A DNA stretch of 64,000 bases from assembly GCF_003363755.1 (NCBI RefSeq), contig NZ_CP031396.1, forward strand, positions 5,488,501 through 5,552,500. Reading direction: 5' to 3'. Positions 42,612 to 51,729 of the stretch are shown here, in pieces (the first letter of the stretch is position 1; the number at the start of each line of letters is the position of its first letter). The notes under the pieces were generated by a model, which worked only from the letters and a program-made list of their open reading frames with translations, was not told the origin of the DNA and made no database searches. Source of the stretch: Pseudomonas protegens (GTDB lineage Bacteria > Pseudomonadota > Gammaproteobacteria > Pseudomonadales > Pseudomonadaceae). The position numbers and the translations under genes are program-made.

Positions 42612-43829
42612 CTACGGGTTGTGGGCGATACGCAGTTGGAGCGCTCGGCGCCAGCCCAGGCGGCCGAGGCTGATCAGCCAGTTCAGCAGAGCAATAGCCA
42701 GTACGGTGAACAGCAGCGCCTGCATGCCGGCCTCGACGATGATCCGCCCGGCCAGCCAGGGAAAGCCGAATACCCCGACAAAATAGGACAGGCTGAACAA
42801 CAGCAGTGCTTGCGAGGTGCTGCCGGCAGGTGCTTCGTTGGCGGCCAGGCCGTTGATCACTGAATACGTCAGGCCATAGCCAATCCCCAGTATCACTGCG
42901 GCCAACAGGTAGCTGGCGCTGCTGTCGACGACAAACAGAAACAGCAGGATCGACACCACCATCAGCCCCGATAGCAGGCAGGATGCGCGATAGGGGTCAC
43001 GCTTGACCACGATGCCGGCGATCAGCATCCGGCTGGCGATGGCGGCGCTCATGAACCCGAGGAAGAACAGCGAGTAGTCCACGCCTCGGGATACACCGTA
43101 GCTGGTCTGGAAACTCGACAGCCCGCCGAACACACAGCCACCCAGGCCCACCATCAGGATTGGCCACAGGGCCCTGGAAGACAGTACGCGTGCCGCACCG
43201 CTCCTGGTGATCCGGGCCGCTGAAGTCCCCAGATGATTGGGCTGGCGACTCAGGCGGGCGCCCAGTCGCCAAAAGATCAGCACCCCCACCAGACTGGCTG
43301 CCGCAGCAATGAAAAAAGCACTGGTCACGGGATAGCCCAGCGCGCTGGCCAGGCGACCCAGCAGCGGCCCGGAACCGATGCCGGTCATCATGCTGCCCGA
43401 CAGCAGGGCGAAGTAACGGGCTCGTTGCGCGGGCTCCACCAGCATCGCCACGATGATTGGCCCCAGGGTGTAGAACACTCCCCAGCCCAGGCCCAGGGTC
43501 AGGCCGAAGAGCAGCAGGGCGTGGCCGAACCCGGGGGTCAGGGCAAAGCCCAGGCTGGCCAGGGCCAGCAGGCAGCCGAACAGCGCCACCGAACGTGCGG
43601 CGCCAAGCCAGTCCGATAGGTGCCCGGAACCGATCACCGCGACGAAGGTGCTGAGCATCGCTGCCGAAATCACGCTGCCGGCGTCGTGCTCATTGCCGCC
43701 GCGGCTGCTGATCAGCAAGGACAGGAGAAAGGTCGATCCGTAAGACAGTGACAACAGATAGCTGCCCAGACAGAACAACCCGAACAATGGCCCTGGCCCC
43801 CTGGATTTCTGCATAGCCCGCACGGACAT
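42612..43829 (-). CDS. MFS transporter
   Basis: A 405-aa protein with about twelve membrane segments. The ATG at 43829 follows GAGGAG. The loop after helix two has the MFS-type pattern GSGHLSDWLGAARSVAL. No substrate residues can be assigned. It stands alone between the small secreted protein gene (same strand, 83 bases on) and the divergent GNAT gene; an efflux role is a guess. Confidence 0.85.
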   Translation of the reverse strand: MSVRAMQKSRGPGPLFGLFCLGSYLLSLSYGSTFLLSLLISSRGGNEHDAGSVISAAMLSTFVAVIGSGHLSDWLGAARSVALFGCLLALASLGFALTPGFGHALLLFGLTLGLGWGVFYTLGPIIVAMLVEPAQRARYFALLSGSMMTGIGSGPLLGRLASALGYPVTSAFFIAAAASLVGVLIFWRLGARLSRQPNHLGTSAARITRSGAARVLSSRALWPILMVGLGGCVFGGLSSFQTSYGVSRGVDYSLFFLGFMSAAIASRMLIAGIVVKRDPYRASCLLSGLMVVSILLFLFVVDSSASYLLAAVILGIGYGLTYSVINGLAANEAPAGSTSQALLLFSLSYFVGVFGFPWLAGRIIVEAGMQALLFTVLAIALLNWLISLGRLGWRRALQLRIAHNP

Positions 43830-44033
43830 GAAAACTCCTCTCTTATGCTTGTAGTCGTGGAGGGCTTTCTAGCATGGCCTTCTGCGCTGTTTGTTCTGAT
43901 CCTGCAGGCCTCAGGGTTAGCCGACAGCGGAGTAAGCCGCGAGCCGGGGAATCAGCTTTGCGCGTAAATGGCCGTGCATGTATTTCGGCTGTCGTTCTAA
44001 TATGGCCACCTGATTCTGCCTAGAGAACCGTCG

Positions 44034-44513
44034 ATGACCGTCGTAATCCGTCCTGCACTGCCCAGCGATGCCCCACAGATTCTTGCTTTCATCACTGAGC
44101 TCGCCGACTACGAGCGGGCTCGTCACGAAGTGATTGCCGGCGTCGCCGATATTGAGCGCAGCTTGTTCAGTGAGGGGGCTACGGCCCACGGCCTGATCTG
44201 CCTGCGTGACGGCGTGCCGATTGGCTTTGCGGTGTTTTTCTTCAGTTATTCCACCTGGCTGGGCAGCAACTGTCTGTACCTGGAGGATCTCTACATCACC
44301 CCGGAACAACGCGGTGGCGGGGCGGGCAAGCAACTGTTGCGGCATCTGGCGCAGATCGCCTGTGACAACGATTGCGGACGCTTCGAATGGAGTGTGCTGG
44401 AGTGGAATGAACCGGCGATCCAGTTCTACAAGTCCCTGGGCGCCCAGCCTCAGGAGGAGTGGGTCAAGTACCGCATGGACGGCGAAGTGCTGCGGGCGTT
44501 CGCCCGGGGCTGA
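44034..44513 (+). CDS. GNAT-family N-acetyltransferase
   Basis: A 159-aa protein. It has the acetyl-CoA-binding motif in YLEDLYITPEQRGGGAGKQLLRHLAQIA (R/Q-x-x-G-x-G/A pattern), then EWSVLEWNEPAIQFYKSLGA. It resembles the diamine/thialysine acetyltransferase branch (SSAT-like), so a small amine substrate is plausible. It is convergent with the alcohol dehydrogenase gene, with a long hairpin between. Confidence 0.85.
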   Translation: MTVVIRPALPSDAPQILAFITELADYERARHEVIAGVADIERSLFSEGATAHGLICLRDGVPIGFAVFFFSYSTWLGSNCLYLEDLYITPEQRGGGAGKQLLRHLAQIACDNDCGRFEWSVLEWNEPAIQFYKSLGAQPQEEWVKYRMDGEVLRAFARG

Positions 44514-44555
44514 CGACAGCCCCCATGGGCTGGCGCCAGCTGGCCCGTGCCGGAG

Positions 44556-44608
44556 CCGGCTTGTCGGAGAAGGCGTATTGCGTGGAGCGCCTCCTCGTGA
44601 CAAGCCGG
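44556..44608. repeat. Long REP-like inverted repeat between convergent genes
   Basis: CCGGCTTGTC (44556-44565) and GACAAGCCGG (44599-44608) form a perfect outer stem; GGAG-AGGCG and CGCCTCCTC extend it inward. The core resembles the Pseudomonas REP family. It may stop transcription from both sides. Confidence 0.65.
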
Positions 44609-44627
44609 GCCGTCATGGCATCGAGAT

Positions 44628-45680
44628 TCAGAGCTTCAAGGTCGCCATGTCGATCACGAAGCGATACTTCACATCCCCTTTGATCATGCGCTCATAGGCC
44701 TGGTTGATCTGACGAATATCCAGCATCTCGATGTCGCAGGTGATGCCGTGCTCGGCGCAGAAATCCAGCACCTCCTGGGTCTCGGCAATGCCGCCGATCA
44801 GCGATCCGGCCAGTACGCGACGGCTCATCACCAGCTTGCCGGCGTGCAGTGCCGGGTCCACCGGCTCGATCAGGCCCACCAGGATGTGCACGCCGTCAAA
44901 GCGCAGGGTGTCGAGGTAGGGATTGAGGTCGTGGGGCACCGGGATGGTGTCCAGGAGGAAGTCGAAATGCCCGGCTACCGACTGCATCTGCGCCGCATCG
45001 GTGGATACGATCACACGTTCCGCGCCTTGGCGGCGGGCTTCTTCGGCCTTGCTCGCCGAGCGGGTGAACAGGGTCACTTCGGCCCCCAGGGCCTTGGCGA
45101 ACTTGATGCCCATGTGGCCCAGGCCGCCCATGCCGAGAATCCCCACTTTGTCGCCGGCCTTGACGCCATAGTGCTTGAGGGGCGAGTAGGTGGTGATGCC
45201 GGCACAGAGAATCGGTGCTGCGCTGGCCAGGTCGAGTTTCTCCGGGATGCGCACGACAAAGTGCTCGCTGACCACGATGCTGTCGGAGTAGCCGCCCATG
45301 GTGTTGCTGCCATCGACCCGATCCGGGGTGGCGTAGGTCATGGTCGGACCTTCCAGGCAGTACTGTTCCAGGTTCGCAGCACAGGCTTCGCAATGGCGGC
45401 AGGAGTCCACCATGCAGCCGACGCCCACCAGGTCGCCGACCTTGTGCTTGCTGACGTTGGCGCCGACGGCGGTGACCTTGCCGACGATCTCGTGGCCCGG
45501 CATCAGCGGGTACACGGCGATGCCCCATTCGTTGCGGGCCTGGTGGATGTCGGAGTGGCAGACGCCGCAGTAGAGGATCTCGATGGCGACGTCGTCCGCG
45601 CGTGGGCTGCGGCGCTGGAAGCTCATGGGGGCGAGGGGAGTGGTGGCCGATTGGGCGGCATAACCGATGGCGGTGTACAT
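44628..45680 (-). CDS. Zinc-dependent NAD(P) alcohol dehydrogenase (YahK/CAD type)
   Basis: A 350-aa protein from ATG 45680 (MYTAIGYAAQ); longer frames run into the AraC gene region and are not real. Catalytic zinc ligands are in GVCHSDIHQ and GHEIVGKV. Structural zinc cysteines are CRHCEACAANLEQYC, and the cofactor loop is GMGGLGHMG. Members reduce aldehydes to alcohols with NADPH. It is divergent from an AraC regulator 180 bases away, probably its activator. Confidence 0.9.
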   Translation of the reverse strand: MYTAIGYAAQSATTPLAPMSFQRRSPRADDVAIEILYCGVCHSDIHQARNEWGIAVYPLMPGHEIVGKVTAVGANVSKHKVGDLVGVGCMVDSCRHCEACAANLEQYCLEGPTMTYATPDRVDGSNTMGGYSDSIVVSEHFVVRIPEKLDLASAAPILCAGITTYSPLKHYGVKAGDKVGILGMGGLGHMGIKFAKALGAEVTLFTRSASKAEEARRQGAERVIVSTDAAQMQSVAGHFDFLLDTIPVPHDLNPYLDTLRFDGVHILVGLIEPVDPALHAGKLVMSRRVLAGSLIGGIAETQEVLDFCAEHGITCDIEMLDIRQINQAYERMIKGDVKYRFVIDMATLKL

Positions 45681-45860
45681 GAAGAACCTCGCAAAAGCGC
45701 TGACAAGTGAGGCGGTGCATTCTCGGCGTCGAGCCTGAGGGCGGCCATGGCGATTCCTCGGCATGTCATGCCTATTCCTCCGGTATTGGCGGTTTTTGCG
45801 CGGCATTGGCCAGCAGACCTGCGATGATGTTTTCATCCCTTTTTTCGTGAAGTTTTCTGC

Positions 45861-46757
45861 ATGCTGCTGACCCGTCACCTTGACGCCAATGCCACCCTGG
45901 TTTCGCTGATCCAGCCCCTTGCCAGCCGAGATGGTTTCGTTGCCACCGCCTTGCCTGGGGTGCAGGTGCTGCGGGCCAGCTGTGATGTGGCGCGAGGTCC
46001 ACAGATCTATGAACCGAGCCTGATGATCATTGTCCAGGGCAGCAAACTGGCCTACCTGGGCACGCGGACCCTGGAATACGGCGCCGGGCACTACCTGATT
46101 CAGGCCTTGTCGGTGCCCTTCGAGTGCGAAACCTTCGCCTTGCCCGATGCACCGCTGCTGGGGATTTCCATTGCCATCGACCGGGCAGTCCTGAGCGAGC
46201 TGGTGCTGGCCATGGGGATCGCCGAAGGCCGGGCGGCTTCGGCGCAAACCCTGGAATCGATGACCTCGGCGGTGCTTGACGACGTCATGCGTGGTTGCGT
46301 GGAGCGCCTGCTGCATTGCCTGCTCGATCCTCTGGAGTGCAAGGTCATGGGGGCGTCCAGGGTGCGCGAGCTGCTCTTTGCTGCCCTGCGCGGGCCTCAG
46401 GCCGATGCGTTGCGGGCACTGGTGGAGCAGCAGGGGCAGTTCGCGCGGGTCGCGGCTTCGCTCAATCATCTGCACGAGCATTACACCGAGCCGTTGAGCG
46501 TCGAGACCCTGGCCCGTTGCGCCAACATGAGCACTTCGACCTTCCACGAGCATTTCAAGCGCAGCACCCTGCTGTCGCCAGTGCAGTACCTCAAGCGCCT
46601 GCGGTTGCTCAAGGCCCAGCAGTTGCTGGTGGGAGAAGGGCTGGGTGTGGCCCAGGTAGCGCATCGGGTGGGTTACCAGAGCACCTCGCAGTTCAGTCGC
46701 GAGTACAAACGCTACTTTGAGCGTAATCCCGGGGATGAGCGGGCCGTAGCTCTGTAG
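45861..46757 (+). CDS. AraC-family regulator
   Basis: A 298-aa protein. The N-terminal AraC_N cupin-like domain includes YEPSLMIIVQGSK and GAGHYLIQALSVPFECE. The C-terminal double HTH is in residues about 205-295 (SVETLARCANMSTSTFHEHFK and VAQVAHRVGYQSTSQFSREYKRYF). It is divergent from the aldehyde/alcohol dehydrogenase gene, the usual arrangement for YqhC-like regulators that switch on an aldehyde reductase. Confidence 0.88.
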   Translation: MLLTRHLDANATLVSLIQPLASRDGFVATALPGVQVLRASCDVARGPQIYEPSLMIIVQGSKLAYLGTRTLEYGAGHYLIQALSVPFECETFALPDAPLLGISIAIDRAVLSELVLAMGIAEGRAASAQTLESMTSAVLDDVMRGCVERLLHCLLDPLECKVMGASRVRELLFAALRGPQADALRALVEQQGQFARVAASLNHLHEHYTEPLSVETLARCANMSTSTFHEHFKRSTLLSPVQYLKRLRLLKAQQLLVGEGLGVAQVAHRVGYQSTSQFSREYKRYFERNPGDERAVAL

Positions 46758-46766
46758 ATGCTGTTC

Positions 46767-46848
46767 GTAGGCGCTGGCTTGCCAGCGACGACGCCTTTGG
46801 GTCGGTGCAAGGCTTGAGGGGCTCTTCGCCGACAAGTCGGCTCCTGCC
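46767..46848. repeat. Pair of inverted REP elements (REPIN-like)
   Basis: A GTAGGCGCTGGCTTGCCAGCGACGA-type unit at 46767-46795 and its inverted relative CTCTTCGCCGACAAGTCGGCTCCT at 46822-46845. Both follow the Pseudomonas fluorescens REP pattern of a small palindrome flanked by GTAGGAGC/TCGCGA-like arms. They are non-autonomous repeats. Confidence 0.65.
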
Positions 46849-46876
46849 GGAGGCTGTGCCGGCAAATCCCGGGCAT

Positions 46877-46902
46877 GAAAAAGGCCCCCATAAAGGGGGC
46901 CT
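46877..46902 (-). terminator. Terminator of the ETF-QO gene
   Basis: On the minus strand AGGCCCCC / GGGGGCCT forms an 8-bp stem followed by TTTTT. It lies 19 bases beyond the stop codon of the leftward ETF-QO gene. Confidence 0.85.
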
Positions 46903-46920
46903 CTTGTGTACCGCGGCGAC

Positions 46921-48585
46921 TTACATGTTCGGGTAAGTCGGGCCGCCGGCACCTTCCGGAGTGACCCAGGTGATGTTCTGGGCCGGGTCCTTGATATCGC
47001 AGGTCTTGCAGTGCACGCAGTTCTGGGCGTTGATCTGGAAGCGCTTCTCGCCGTCTTCCTGGGTGATCACTTCATACACGCCGGCTGGGCAGTAACGCTG
47101 AGCAGGCTCGTCGTACAGCGGCAGGTTGCGGCCCAGAGGGATGCTCGGGTCGGTCAGCTTGAGGTGGCAAGGCTGTTCTTCTTCATGGTTGGTACCGGAG
47201 ATGAACACCGAGCTCAGTTTGTCGAAGCTGAGTTTGCCGTCGGGTTTGGGGTAGTCGATCTTCGCGCAGTCCTTGGCCAGCTTCAGGCAGGCGTAGTCCG
47301 GCTTGGTGTCGTGCAGGGTGAAGGGCAGCTTGCCACCGAAGATGTTCTGATCCATCCAGTTGAAGCCGGCGCCGATGATCGGACCGAACTTGTGCATGGC
47401 CGGACCGAAGTTGCGGCTGGCGAACAGCTCTTCATACAGCCAGCTGGATTTGAAGGAGTCGACGTAGCTCTTCAGCTCATCGGCACCTTCGGAGCCGGCG
47501 AACAGCGAGTCGGCCACGGCATCGGCGGCGAGCATGCCGGACTTCATGGCGGTGTGGCTGCCCTTGATCTTGGCCACGTTCATGGTGCCCAGGTCGCAGC
47601 CGATCAAAGCGCCGCCCTTGAAGACCATCTTCGGCAGCGAATTGATACCGCCCTTGGCCAGTGCACGGGCGCCGTAGCTGATGCGTTTGCCGCCTTCCAG
47701 GTACTGCTTGAGCACCGGGTGATGCTTGAGGCGCTGGAATTCGTCGAACGGCGACAGGTAGGTGTTGGCATAGGACAGGTCGACGATCAGGCCCACCACG
47801 ACCTGGTTGTTTTCCAGGTGGTAGAGGAAGGAACCGCCGGTGTTCTCGTTGCTCATGATGTCCAGCGGCCAGCCGGCGGTGTGGACCACCAGGCCCGGTT
47901 GGTGCTTGGCCGGATCGATTTCCCAGATTTCCTTGAGGCCGATGCCGTAGTGCTGGGCGTCGGCGTCGCTGTCCAGGTTGAAGCGCTTGATCAGTTGCTT
48001 GCCGATATGGCCGCGGCAGCCTTCGGCGAACAGGGTGTACTTGCCGCGCAGTTCCATGCCTGGGGTGTAGAGGCCATCTTTCGGCTGTCCTTCACGGTCG
48101 ACACCCAGGTCACCGGTGATGATCCCGCGGACCACGCCGTTTTCGTCGATCAGGGCTTCCTGAGCGGCGAAGCCCGGGTAGATTTCCACGCCCAGGTTCT
48201 CGGCCTGCTGGGCCAGCCAGCGGCACAGGTTGCCCAGGGAAATGATGTAGTTGCCTTCGTTGTGCATGGTCTTGGGCACAAAGAAGTCTGGAACCTTGGT
48301 GGAAGTGTCGCCGCTACGCAGGACATAAATGTCGTCGCGGGTCACCGGAGTGTTGAGCGGGGCGCCCAGTTCCTTCCAGTCCGGGAACAGTTCATTCAGG
48401 GCCCGAGGCTCGAACACGGCACCGGAAAGGATGTGAGCACCGACTTCGGAGCCTTTTTCAACCACGCAGACGCTGATTTCCTTACCGGCTTCAGCGGCCT
48501 TCTGCTTAAGGCGGCAAGCGGCGGACAAGCCTGCGGGGCCGGCACCGACGATGACCACGTCGAATTCCATGTATTCGCGTTCCAC
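46921..48585 (-). CDS. etfD: Electron-transfer flavoprotein-ubiquinone oxidoreductase
   Basis: A 554-aa protein. The FAD-binding GAGPAGLSAACRL is at the N terminus and GSEVGAHILSGAV follows. The C-terminal 4Fe-4S domain has CPAGVYE and CVHCKTCDIKDPAQNI. It passes electrons from reduced ETF (encoded by etfBA, divergent) to ubiquinone at the inner membrane. It thus links fatty acid and amino acid oxidation to respiration. Length matches the family. Confidence 0.96.
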   Translation of the reverse strand: MEREYMEFDVVIVGAGPAGLSAACRLKQKAAEAGKEISVCVVEKGSEVGAHILSGAVFEPRALNELFPDWKELGAPLNTPVTRDDIYVLRSGDTSTKVPDFFVPKTMHNEGNYIISLGNLCRWLAQQAENLGVEIYPGFAAQEALIDENGVVRGIITGDLGVDREGQPKDGLYTPGMELRGKYTLFAEGCRGHIGKQLIKRFNLDSDADAQHYGIGLKEIWEIDPAKHQPGLVVHTAGWPLDIMSNENTGGSFLYHLENNQVVVGLIVDLSYANTYLSPFDEFQRLKHHPVLKQYLEGGKRISYGARALAKGGINSLPKMVFKGGALIGCDLGTMNVAKIKGSHTAMKSGMLAADAVADSLFAGSEGADELKSYVDSFKSSWLYEELFASRNFGPAMHKFGPIIGAGFNWMDQNIFGGKLPFTLHDTKPDYACLKLAKDCAKIDYPKPDGKLSFDKLSSVFISGTNHEEEQPCHLKLTDPSIPLGRNLPLYDEPAQRYCPAGVYEVITQEDGEKRFQINAQNCVHCKTCDIKDPAQNITWVTPEGAGGPTYPNM

Positions 48586-49133
48586 TAGGCTATCTCCTAC
48601 TCAAGGCTCAACGGTTTTTTCTAATTGGAGGTTTGGCGTTGCATCCGCGCTTTCTCCCATTACAAATGGGGGGAGAAGGGGAGGATGGCCGACCTTTCTC
48701 TCTGGGCGGCGCATTATATCTACACCACTCTCAGCGTCCAATACAAACGTTTGTTTGAATTTGCCGCAGCCCAGATAAATCAAAGAAGCGCGGCTTATAA
48801 ACGGCTATTTTGCCGTATTGACCGGAAAAGGCGTTCCGGTCAAGATACGGTCGGTTTTGCGCTCGCCGTAGGCTGACTGTTGGTTTCAAGAGCACCTCTA
48901 AAGACAGGGCAAAGGCAATAAAGGTGACGCACCGCGCAACTTGAAAGTGCGCAGTCTACACGCCGCGATAATGAATGACTCGTCGGTCACCACTGACGAA
49001 CGGTCATCACCCCGTGAGCAAGGTCAACCTGATGTACGCCAGCGTTTTTGGAGGTGCCCTTGTGCCGATGAGCATCAACCGCCAGGTTCTCGCCTAGGCG
49101 ACTTTCTTTTCACCGGAGAGTAACGAGGAATCC
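48586..49133. other. 548-base divergent promoter region etfD / etfBA
   Basis: No protein gene is supported here. It holds an AT-rich part at 48700-48810 and one PsrA-like box. Promoters for both directions are expected, but no box pair stands out strongly. Confidence 0.6.
48744..48757. promoter_or_regulatory. PsrA-like operator
   Basis: CAAAC-GTTT-GTTTG matches the published PsrA consensus (G/C)AAAC-N2-4-GTTTG(/C). PsrA is the TetR-type fatty-acid sensor of pseudomonads that controls beta-oxidation and ETF genes. Its place between etfD and etfBA fits that role. Confidence 0.6.
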
Positions 49134-49883
49134 ATGAAGGTTCTTGTAGCTGTCAAACGAGTGGTCGACTATAACGTCAAGGTTCGCGTCAAAGCGGACA
49201 ACTCCGGCGTCGACCTCGCCAACGTCAAGATGTCGATGAACCCTTTCTGCGAAATCGCAGTGGAAGAAGCCGTACGCCTGAAAGAGAAAGGTGTAGCGAC
49301 TGAAATCGTCGTCGTCTCCATCGGTCCTGCTACTGCTCAAGAGCAACTGCGTACCGCCCTGGCACTGGGTGCCGATCGCGCAATCCTCGTCGAGTCCGCT
49401 GAAGAGTTGAACTCCCTGGCTGTGGCCAAGCTGCTCAAGGCTGTGGTCGACAAGGAGCAGCCACATCTGGTTATCCTCGGCAAACAGGCCATCGATAGCG
49501 ACAACAACCAGACCGGCCAGATGCTGGCGGCCCTGAGCGGTTACGCTCAAGGCACCTTCGCCTCCAAGGTCGAAGTGTCCGGCGACAAGGTCAACGTCAC
49601 TCGCGAAATCGACGGCGGCCTGCAGACCGTTGCGCTGAACCTGCCAGCCATCGTCACCACCGACCTGCGTCTGAACGAGCCGCGCTATGCGTCTCTGCCA
49701 AACATCATGAAAGCCAAGAAGAAGCCGCTTGAAACGCTGACTCCTGATGCTTTGGGTGTTTCCACCGCCTCCACTAACAAGACCCTGAAAGTCGAAGCGC
49801 CGGCTGCACGCAGCGCAGGTATCAAGGTCAAGTCGGTGGCTGAACTGGTCGAGAAACTGAAAAACGAAGCGAAGGTAATCTGA
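49134..49883 (+). CDS. etfB: Electron transfer flavoprotein subunit beta
   Basis: A 249-aa protein with the beta-subunit N terminus MKVLVAVKRVVDYNVKVR, the adenine-nucleotide site region VVSIGPATAQEQLRTALALGADRAI, and the recognition-loop segment ITREIDGGLQTVAL-like near residue 160. It binds AMP and forms the dimer with EtfA. AACGAGGA precedes the start. etfA begins two bases after the stop. Confidence 0.96.
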   Translation: MKVLVAVKRVVDYNVKVRVKADNSGVDLANVKMSMNPFCEIAVEEAVRLKEKGVATEIVVVSIGPATAQEQLRTALALGADRAILVESAEELNSLAVAKLLKAVVDKEQPHLVILGKQAIDSDNNQTGQMLAALSGYAQGTFASKVEVSGDKVNVTREIDGGLQTVALNLPAIVTTDLRLNEPRYASLPNIMKAKKKPLETLTPDALGVSTASTNKTLKVEAPAARSAGIKVKSVAELVEKLKNEAKVI

Positions 49884-49885
49884 TC

Positions 49886-50815
49886 ATGACTATCTTGGTA
49901 ATCGCCGAACACGATAACAAGGCGCTGGCTCCGGCCACCCTGAACACCGTTGCCGCCGCCGCCAAAATCGGTGGTGACGTTCATGTACTGGTAGCCGGCC
50001 AGGGCGTTGGCGCTGTGGCCGAAGCCGCTGCAAAAATCGCTGGCGTGGCCAAAGTGCTGGTGGCGGACAATGCCGCCTACGCTCACCAACTGCCGGAAAA
50101 CGTTGCGCCGCTGGTGGCCGAGCTGGGTGCTGGCTACAGCCACATCCTGGCTGCCGCTACCTCCAACGGTAAGAACATCCTGCCGCGGGTTGCCGCTCAG
50201 CTGGACGTTGACCAGATATCCGAGATCATCTCGGTAGAAAGCGCTGACACCTTCAAGCGTCCGATCTATGCCGGTAACGCCATCGCTACCGTGCAGTCCT
50301 CGGCTGCCGTGAAAGTCATCACCGTGCGGGCTACCGGCTTCGACGCCGTTGCTGCTGAAGGTGGTTCGGCTGCGGTTGAAGCCGTTGGCGCTGCTCACGA
50401 TGCCGGCAAGTCGAGCTTCGTTGGCGAAGAACTGGCCAAGTCCGATCGTCCTGAACTCACCGCTGCCAAGATCGTCGTTTCCGGCGGCCGTGGCATGCAG
50501 AACGGTGACAACTTCAAGCACCTGTACGCCCTGGCCGACAAGCTTGGCGCAGCGGTCGGCGCCTCCCGCGCAGCCGTGGACGCAGGCTTCGTGCCCAACG
50601 ACATGCAGGTCGGCCAGACCGGCAAGATCGTCGCGCCACAGCTGTACATCGCCGTCGGTATCTCCGGCGCGATCCAGCACCTGGCAGGCATGAAGGATTC
50701 CAAGGTGATCGTTGCGATCAACAAGGACGAAGAAGCTCCGATCTTCCAGGTGGCCGACTACGGTCTGGTGGCGGACTTGTTCGAAGCCGTACCTGAGTTG
50801 GAGAAGCTGGTCTAA
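49886..50815 (+). CDS. etfA: Electron transfer flavoprotein subunit alpha
   Basis: A 309-aa protein. The FAD-binding C-terminal domain contains VVSGGRGM, GASRAAVDAGFVPNDMQVGQTGKIVAP and YIAVGISGAIQHLAGMKDSK, the standard alpha-subunit signatures. It accepts electrons from acyl-CoA dehydrogenases and delivers them to ETF-QO. It forms a two-gene operon with etfB and is closed by a strong terminator. Confidence 0.97.
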   Translation: MTILVIAEHDNKALAPATLNTVAAAAKIGGDVHVLVAGQGVGAVAEAAAKIAGVAKVLVADNAAYAHQLPENVAPLVAELGAGYSHILAAATSNGKNILPRVAAQLDVDQISEIISVESADTFKRPIYAGNAIATVQSSAAVKVITVRATGFDAVAAEGGSAAVEAVGAAHDAGKSSFVGEELAKSDRPELTAAKIVVSGGRGMQNGDNFKHLYALADKLGAAVGASRAAVDAGFVPNDMQVGQTGKIVAPQLYIAVGISGAIQHLAGMKDSKVIVAINKDEEAPIFQVADYGLVADLFEAVPELEKLV

Positions 50816-50837
50816 TCCGGCGGCTTCACTTATAAAG

Positions 50838-50867
50838 AGCCCGGCCCTTTGGCCGGGCTTTTTTTTG
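50838..50867 (+). terminator. Terminator after etfA
   Basis: AGCCCGGCC and GGCCGGGCT form a 9-bp stem with a 4-base loop, followed by eight Ts. Confidence 0.95.
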
Positions 50868-50895
50868 TCTGTTTTTTGTTGGGGAGAATTTCGCC

Positions 50896-51720
50896 ATGGA
50901 TCTGCGCCGCATGAGGGGCTGGTCAGCGCTGTTGGGTCTGGCGTTGTTGCCATCGCTGTCGATGGCTGCGGGCAAGTGCGAACGCCTGGTGGTCACCGGC
51001 AGCCCGGATGCACCACCCTACCTGTGGCGCGATCCGCAGAATCCCAAGCACCTGATAGGGGCCAGTGCCGATCTATTGCAGCAGGTGGCGGGAGAGTTGG
51101 GGCTCAAGATCGAGTTGCTGTACGCCGGCAAACGTTCCGAGGCCTTGGATGAAGTGCGCAGTGGGCGCATGGATCTGCTAGCCGACGCGCCCCTGACCTT
51201 GAACGAACTGGAGTCCCTGGACTACATCCATCCGGCCCTGGTGCAGAACGACTACCTGGTGTGGACCCGCAAGGACTCCACCCTGAGCTACAACCAGCCG
51301 TTGGATCTTGTCGGCCATCCCGGCGCGGTATCGGAAAAGGCCAGGCTGACCCAGCCCTTTCAGGCTATGGCCAAGGAGCATCTGCAACTCAAGCCTTTAC
51401 CGAATCTGACCCAGGTTTTCCAGACCTTGCTCCTGGGGGAAGTGGACTATGTTCTGGCGCCGCGTTACGCGGGCATGGCCATGGCCCAGTCCTTGGGGAT
51501 GGCGGCGGATCTGGTGTCCTTTCCCCAGCCTGTCGACAAACCGGGGCTGTTCCTGGCCTTGTCCCACAACTCCGCCTGCAATGATCCATGGTTGCGCGGA
51601 CAGTTGGCAAAAAAGATGACAGAATTGCCCGCGTCCGGTCTGACGGAGGCCTTGCTGCAGCGCAATCTGGAGCGCTGGAAGGCCCAGTTGCAGCAACCCG
51701 TCAGCAGCCCAAAACCGTAG
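50896..51720 (+). CDS. Periplasmic solute-binding protein (SBP family 3)
   Basis: A 274-aa protein with a Sec signal peptide (LLGLALLPSLSMAAG, cleavage near residue 26). The mature part follows the bacterial SBP_bac_3 pattern: LVVTGSPDAPPYLWRD, GASADLLQQVAGELG and RSGRMDLLADAPL. No ABC permease genes adjoin, so it is an orphan that may serve a distant transporter or act as a sensor-type protein. Ligand probably an amino acid or small polar compound. Confidence 0.8.
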   Translation: MDLRRMRGWSALLGLALLPSLSMAAGKCERLVVTGSPDAPPYLWRDPQNPKHLIGASADLLQQVAGELGLKIELLYAGKRSEALDEVRSGRMDLLADAPLTLNELESLDYIHPALVQNDYLVWTRKDSTLSYNQPLDLVGHPGAVSEKARLTQPFQAMAKEHLQLKPLPNLTQVFQTLLLGEVDYVLAPRYAGMAMAQSLGMAADLVSFPQPVDKPGLFLALSHNSACNDPWLRGQLAKKMTELPASGLTEALLQRNLERWKAQLQQPVSSPKP

Positions 51721-51729
51721 GAATCACGT

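Noticed and set aside
44628..46952. A 774-codon frame joining the alcohol dehydrogenase to an upstream segment
   Set aside because: The first 424 codons lie antisense to the AraC gene and lack family features; the dehydrogenase starts at 45680.
46906..48588. A 560-codon plus-strand frame opposite the ETF-QO gene
   Set aside because: Antisense shadow; the minus strand has all ETF-QO motifs and the plus translation (His/Val/Gly-rich) has none.
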